A DNA stretch of 64,000 bases from Branchinecta lynchi (lineage: Eukaryota > Arthropoda > Branchiopoda > Anostraca > Branchinectidae). The notes under the pieces were generated by a model. That model did no database searches and was not told the DNA's origin. It worked only from the letters and a program-made list of their open reading frames with translations. The DNA lies in NCBI GenBank assembly GCA_023053575.1, contig JAKZAP010000010.1, positions 12,175,225-12,239,224 on the forward strand. The letters are read 5' to 3'. Below are positions 58,255-64,000 of this stretch, one piece after another (position 1 is the first letter of the stretch; each line of letters opens with the position of its first letter). The translations under genes and the position numbers were made by a program.

Positions 58255-59605
58255 AGGTTTCGATGGGATCCCAAAATCTTAATATTTGCTCCAGACAATT
58301 CGTCTTGTTGATATTCGGTATTCAACAGACTTCCTAAACATTTTTCAATTTTAAAATTTAAAAACAGATTAAGACCAATGGAAACAATCGAAGAAGACCA
58401 AGTTGGTATTTGACAGTGCAAAATGGATACGCCAGCTGAATTTCACCAAGTTCAGATATATTCAGATACCCATTTTACGCTGTCAAATATTCAGATATTG
58501 ATTCAACATATGGTTTACCCTATAGCCTACGTATCTCCTTCCTCCCTTACTTCTGCCCAAATTCTGGTTTCGGCCGGATTCCGGACAAACTACTTTTCTG
58601 GCACAAAACTAAAGCTCAAAAACGAATTCAGTATGTCTTCTTGCGCATACATCGAAACTCTAATCAACTTCAGACTGAACTTCTATTTTTTGAAAATTGA
58701 AAAAAATAACAACGTTGAAATTTTTTTTTTTTTAATATTAGATGTTAGGACCGTTGACGTCACCGAGGGAAAGTGGAAGCGTACTCACCTGGCCAAATCA
58801 TGCTGGACAGGAAGAACGGAAAAGATGCTACGCGGCAATTAAAAAATCGGTTTCAGCCGGATTCCGAGCGATCTCTAGGTCCGGTTAGAAAATGATTGTC
58901 ATATGCGCATTCAGCGTGTCTTCTTACAAGCAAATCGAACATCTTATCAAATTTAAGTAAGACTTTTACTTTAAACAAATTCTCCGGTTTTGGCCGGATT
59001 CTGTCCGAACTAATTGTCCGACGAGAAAATGATTTTCATATTCGGACTCAGCACGTCTCCTTGCCACTAACTGAACCTCTAATCAACTTGAGATTTTTTC
59101 ACAAATATTCCGGTTTTCAAATATTCTTTGAGCCCAAGCTGACTTTGAAACATTTATTCAAACAATGTTTACAACGGATACGTCAGCTCTGATTTTTCAT
59201 CAGCGATATTTCGGCCCTTCTTGGCAAGGGTCCTCGTCAGGCTGTCAATCTTCATTGTTTAAATAAATTCCGGTTTTCACCGGATTCCGGCAGAACTATC
59301 TATCCGGAGAGAAAATAAAATTCATATTCGGATTCAGCATGTCTTCTTACCCCTAATTCGACTATTTTATTAGCTTTAAAAAAAAATTTTGTTCCCCTTA
59401 ATTTCAAACCACTCCCTCACCCCTAAATATAGGGCTAAATAGCCCATCTTCGAACTTGACCTGTACTTTGACCTAAAGAGTCCTCATGCCGAGTTTGATC
59501 AAAATATCTCAACCCCTTCGAGAGTTATCTTGCTAACAGACGGACGGACGGACGGACAGACGGACAACCTTTGCGACGTCATAGGTATCCCTCCACTTAA
59601 GTTTT
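58255..59605 (-). repeat. GGGATCCC-end repeat, reversed, with satellite monomers
   Basis: Starts CAGGTTTCGATGGGATCCCA and ends at TTTTGGGATTCC (59594-59605), passing several monomers (CAGCATGTCTTCTTACCCCT near 59333, GGCCGGATTC) and GACGGACGGACGGACAG (59541). A hammerhead-like repeat interrupts it at 59116-59262. Confidence 0.75.
59116..59262 (-). repeat. Hammerhead-like repeat, intact minus-strand copy
   Basis: On the minus strand: GACAGCCTGACGAGGACCC, GCCAAG, GGGCCGAAATATCG, TGATGAAAAATCAGAGC and ACGTATCCGTTGT. It sits inside a GGGATCCC-end repeat, splitting AATATTCCGGTTTTC and AAATTCCGGTTTTCACC, which shows it is a mobile unit. Confidence 0.75.
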
Positions 59606-59704
59606 GGGATTCCAAAAACGTCAGCTGCATCAGAATTCCCCGATTAAAAAAAAAACTCCAGATGAACCATAAAATATATGCTTGGGGACACTTTTCCATG
59701 AGAT

Positions 59705-60790
59705 CAATTTTGGGATCCCAAAACGTTAGTGACGGGATACCTATGACTTCGTAAAGGTTGTTCGTCCGTCCGAATGTCTGTTAGCACGATAATTCTCGAA
59801 CAGGCTGGGGTAATTTTTCCAACTTGGTGCAAGGATTCATTGGGTAAAGTACCTACAGGTCAAGTTCATAAGTTGGGCTTCGTAATTTATATTTAGGGGT
59901 GGGGGATGGGTTTCAAATCAACGAACAAAATTTATGGGGCTCAAACGAAGGGGCTAATGAGATAGTCCATTCAGAGATAACAAGACTTGCTTAATCCATA
60001 TCTGAAATTTGTTTTGTCGCCGGACAAACACTTCACTCGGAATCCGGCCAAAATCGAAAAACTGGTGAAAGTAAAATGTGTTTTCTGAATATGACTAAAG
60101 GCTTGATATAGTGGTAAACAGATATGTTGAATCCATTTTTAACTTTCTTTTCTCGTTGCACTAGCAGTTCACCCGGAATCCGGTTAGCACCGGAAAATTG
60201 TAAAACTAAAAGTTGTGTCTGAGTTGATTAAAGATTCAAAGTAGGGGTAAGCAGTCTAAGCAGATACTCTGAATCCATTTTTTATCTTCGTTTTCTTGTC
60301 GGAAAAGTAGTTCATCCGGAAGTCGTCCGAAACTAAAAATTTTGTTGAAAGAAAAAAAATTCTAAGCTCGATTGTATCTTCAACACAGTGGATGTCATAT
60401 AGCTGACGTTCTTTTCCTCGTCAGACAAGTGATTTGTCCACCGGAAACCTTAAAATTGTTTAAGTAAAAAGTATGTTTGAAATCAGTTGAAGTGGCAAAA
60501 TGGGTTTGGAAAACACGCTGGATCATTATAAATTTTAGTTAAATACGGTGTTGTAAATAAAGATAAAGACAATGTTGGGCCATAAAATTCTATGAGTTTC
60601 TTCTAGCATTTTTCTGGCCATACCCTGGCCTAGACTGGAAAGTAAAGACAGAAAGGAATATTACCAAATGAATCCGGTTAAGTGGTAAAACAGGGATGCA
60701 AAAGATGTCTACAGAATCTGGAAATGTGCAAAATTCTATGGTCTGAATAAAGAAGTCCAATAACTTTGTTTTTGGGATCCCATCCAAACC
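59705..60790 (+). repeat. GGGATCCC-end repeat with satellite monomers
   Basis: From TTTTGGGATCCCAAAACGTT (59709) via TTCGTCCGTCCG, GATAATTCTCGAACAGG and diverged monomers (GGAATCCGG near 60040 and 60175) to TTTTTGGGATCCCATCC and AACCTTTGGTCTTGTTTC (60771-60803). Confidence 0.75.
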
Positions 60791-60803
60791 TTTGGTCTTG
60801 TTT

Positions 60804-62715
60804 CATGGGACTTTATGTCACGGGGCATTTTTTCATGGACGTTCAAAAACGAACCCGAAGCAGACCTCCCAGTTCCAAACTCGTGTGAAAGTCTAGGGAA
60901 TGACTGAAGGTCCTATTCCTCAAAAATGTCCCGCCTCTACAGGATTCATAGGAGACAAAAGCCACGTTCGTGTTTGTCATTCGTCGTTGTTGGTACGATG
61001 AATGTCGTTTAAATATTTTCATATTAGTGTTTTCTTTGGCACGTTCTACAAACGTCGTTTCATGAACCAAGTTGATAAAAAAACGTTAATAGTCAAACTA
61101 ACTTAATATTTGCAACAGCAGCTATAGTAAAGTACTAAAATGGATTTTTAGCAGAACAGGACCACTGTTTATAACTTGGTTTACAATTTTAATTTGTTTT
61201 GTCAAGAACTTTGAAAATCCCCGCCTAATTACTGAACGCAGATGTTGAAACTGACTTTCCGGCTAAGTTCGTCGTTTCAGGAACGACGAATGAAAAGCGG
61301 TTCAACCAAACAAAGAAAACTCCTTATTACCGGCAGTTCAACGTCGTCCACGAACAGCGTTGTAAAGAAAACACTTGTAGTAGAACGGCGGTTGGAACGG
61401 CGAACCGAACGACGAAAACGAAAGCAGCTAAATTCTCTACCGGACCACGGTATTACCAGCACAAAATCAGCATCCAAAATGACAGGTTATTAGATCTGAT
61501 AATCAGAGAGCTCACGACCCGCCCGGTATGCACGCAAAGCATCTTAATTGTGAGGTTGACTGTGGCACGAACCTGCGTAAGTTATTGTTTTATCAGTTAT
61601 CAATATCAAGATGATTGCTCAAAATGTAAAACTCGGCCAGTTTGCATTGTCATAGTTTTCCCAAGCCTTAACACGTACTATTTCGATGGGCGTCATTTCA
61701 TTAAAGGACACCTGAATGAAGAGTACCAAGTATCATCCCTATCTGTATGACTTCCGTTAACATTGCCTGCAGAAAACCCAACCCAAATAGGAAATAGTGT
61801 TTCCAAGCTATGATTTTTGCTCCATTTTGCATCTGTCCTTATTTCAGTACAGAACAATTCTAGAAATGAACAAATCTTTCCGATCAACCCTTCTTCTGGA
61901 ATATTTTTAACCAGCTAAGCCCAAACGTATTTCTAGAAGAAATTCCAATACAATCCGGCCAGCGCTGTACAAGATTTGAATGAATTGCGCTTTTTGTCTT
62001 GGAGTCTGCATGTGCAAACCTCCAGAAACGAACATCCGTATTTTGAAAACGTCACGGTCAGGAGAAGAATGCTCTCCGTGGCCAAATCTGTAAATGCATT
62101 CTCCATGGTGTGTTCAAGTATGGTTTCATTGTTCAGCTGACCTTTAAAAAGGGAAAGAATGCAAATGTAAACATAAGAGAAATGAGATACGAGAATGTGG
62201 CATATTAGCATGGCGTAAGGACTAAGGCACTGGGACTCTAGGCGGAAGAGGTTATTCAACATCACTTATAACGTCCATCTCAGTCAAAAGAGCGTTTGAC
62301 TATGGCCACTTCCTCTGGAATCCCGCTGTTTACAGTTTTCAGTCCCGTCAGTAAAGTTTTGCGGGTCGATACACCTAATACGGTAGGTCACCGTGCTGTT
62401 TTTTTCTGACCCGGTGGATAATTTGGCCAGAATCTGGTTAAAACAGAACATCTCATAACGTCATGCCGTTTTGTCTGCGTCTGGCGTTTACTAAGACTGA
62501 TTTTAAGCAAATGAGGGTTGATTGTTTTCGTTACTGAAAATTTCTTTCGTACCTACCCAGATCGGTCCGGAACAGACGCCTTGTAGATCGTTATGCTACT
62601 GAAATTGTATGTTCGTTAGAAAATCTGCAGACCAATGTTGGTGCTGTCAGGTGATTCCCACTGGTGCGCACCGCTGCCAAATCCGGCTTTTTCATTGAGT
62701 GCTTTTCAGTTGTTG
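60804..62715. other. Stretch without confidently recognised feature
   Basis: Contains AACGACGAA/TTCGTCGTT words at 60970-61050 and 61265-61420 that may be a decayed foldback. Open frames here have no family resemblance. Confidence 0.35.
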
Positions 62716-62723
62716 TCTGTGAT

Positions 62724-62889
62724 CAGTTGCCGTATCCAGGGGGGGGGATAAGGGGTTTGCCCCCCCCCCCCCCGAAACATATACAAATAATAATTTGTAT
62801 AGGCTTTTCCCTCTGATCTATGTCTTTTTTGTCCGACATGAAGGCAATCCCCCCCCCCCCCCCGAAATAAATTCCTGGATACGGGCCTG
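62724..62889 (-). mobile_element. G-tract hAT-type MITE, older copy
   Basis: CAGTTGCCGTATCCAGG to CCTGGATACGGGCCTG, with flanks TCTGTGAT and TTTGTCAT (6 of 8 identical). Shared core, C tracts at 62760-62773 and 62849-62863. Confidence 0.8.
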
Positions 62890-62897
62890 TTTGTCAT

Positions 62898-63550
62898 GTT
62901 TACTTTCTTTATTTATTTTCTTTCATTACTCCACTAGCGTAAATCTGTACAGTGGGGCATAAAGAAATAATTTAAAAAAAATAATTAACATTTATATAGG
63001 GGACTGAGAGCAGGCTATTTCTTGTCCTGTGTGAATATTTCGGCCGCATAAAAAAATAGAGCACAGAAATAGAATATGGAACAAGAAATTTTTAAGGAAG
63101 TGAAGAGAGGTGTCAGAGGACTTGGGGATTTTGCATACATGGTTCCATTTCTCACCGGACGACTAGTTCGACCGGTGACGCACCGGAAATCACGCAGAAA
63201 CTGAACATTTTGAGTATCCTCGAATTTCTTGACTAATTCCTTTAGTTTGCAGGTACTGGCCAGAGAAAACATGCTAGCCAAATCTAATCTCATGACGCAC
63301 AGTTATTTAAACTGGAAAGAGGTAGTTTTTGTATTTGTTTTCAAAATAACTGTCATGGAACTAAAATAGCAATTAACAAGACAAATATAACAAGTCATAG
63401 ATAGCATGACAAGCTGAATTACTGACTTTGTTGTGATTGCAGAGAGTTCCTTAAGAGGTATTATTTGTTTTTGTTCGTCAAAATCAATACCGTTGAAATA
63501 AAATAGCAATTATAGTTCGCAAACCAGGAATGAGATATGTGTGGAATCAA
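62898..63550. other. Stretch without recognised feature
   Basis: AT-rich. Includes GACTAGTTCGACCGGTGACG near 63160, faintly satellite-like. No gene. Confidence 0.3.
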
Positions 63551-64000
63551 AACTGTCAGAAGTTTCATAACAGATAACACAATTAAGGATGCGCAGTTTC
63601 AACTGACAACACTTAGGATGAAATCTTTTGGGATTTGAAAACGTTTTGCATTAAATGTTATAAAGAACAAGCATTACAAGGACGAGCCAAAAAAACGCCG
63701 AAAAAGCGTCTGCTGGCTTTTCGATATCATGACGACAAACAAAAGTCAGCAGATGTTTTTTCGGCGTTTTTTGGGTCTTCTCGTTGACAATGCTTATTAC
63801 ACTGTAAAAAACCTTGCAGTATTTGCTACTGGGATTAAAACTGTCTCTATTTAGATAAGATTATTTATAATTTGGATTAATCTTATCCCAGTAGAGATAA
63901 GATTAATCCCAGTATCAAATACTGCAGTTAACTTGAATCCTTTCCCGAATAAACTTTTTACAGTGTATGCATAACATTTAATGAATAAAGTTTTCAAAGC
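63551..64000. mobile_element. Palindromic MITE (CACTGTCAGAAGTTTC family) with nested insertion, cut by window edge
   Basis: Starts AACTGTCAGAAGTTTCATAA and follows the 46485 copy (GCATTACAAGGACGAGCC, AAGTCAGCAGATG), including the TGCATAACATTT segment after the nested element. Its right end lies outside the window. Confidence 0.75.
63800..63965. mobile_element. Palindromic Tc1/mariner-like MITE nested in another MITE
   Basis: CACTGTAAAAAACCTTGCAG to AACTTTTTACAGTG, flanked by TA (63798-63799 and 63966-63967). Removing it and one TA restores GCTTATGCATAAC, close to the uninterrupted outer family (GTTATGCATAAC at 46717). Confidence 0.88.

Noticed and set aside
61242..61493. 83-residue Arg/Lys-rich frame
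   Set aside because: Lies in AACGACGAA-rich, possibly foldback sequence; no splice or family support.

Overview
This is eukaryotic (metazoan) genomic DNA: one large, intron-rich gene on the minus strand, buried in interspersed and tandem repeats. I see no prokaryotic feature and no CRISPR array. The gene encodes a secreted multidomain chitinase of the arthropod group II (CHT10-like) type. That points to an arthropod, possibly a crustacean given the repeat-rich genome, but the species cannot be fixed from the sequence.

Gene layout (minus strand, read from about 44.8 kb down to the left edge). Nine exons can be chained because frame and GT/AG splice sites agree at every junction: 44293-44782 (signal peptide and N-terminal extension), 41344-41529, 34502-34705, 33490-33776, 22696-23001 and 16932-17058 (together one complete GH18 domain with all four signature motifs), 11851-12231 (Ser/Thr/Pro linker and first CBM14), 10205-10456 (second CBM14) and 2249-2437 (start of a second GH18). 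The chain gives 2422 coding nucleotides, about 807 residues, and the gene runs off the left edge in mid-domain. Introns are 0.7-10.5 kb. No other convincing protein-coding gene was found on either strand.

Everything else is repeats. DNA-transposon families recognisable by inverted ends and target-site duplications (TSDs): (a) short hAT-type elements with long G/C tracts, ends near CAGGCCGTATCC, 8-bp TSDs; (b) hAT-type elements with CAGGGGCGTC ends; (c) a 2-kb hAT element with CAGTGGTTCCCAACC ends, plus a decayed transposase fragment near 2 kb; (d) TTAA-flanked (piggyBac-like) elements; (e) two palindromic TA-flanked (Tc1/mariner-like) families; (f) TAA-flanked (PIF/Harbinger-like) elements; (g) several unclassified foldback elements. 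LINE remnants are seen as C-terminal reverse-transcriptase-ORF pieces and 3' tails.

Two repeat systems stand out. One is a dispersed repeat holding a hammerhead-ribozyme-like core (CTGACGA, a hairpin, then GAAA), including a head-to-head copy forming a large palindrome at 1093-1364 and a copy with an apparently compensatory stem change. The other is a 1-1.4 kb family with GGGATCCC at both ends, a CCGT-rich tract and internal 136-137-bp satellite monomers (left edge, 35-38 kb, 58-60.8 kb).

All coordinates come from reading the sequence by eye. Exon ends are predictions from splice consensus and reading frame, and repeat edges without a TSD are approximate.
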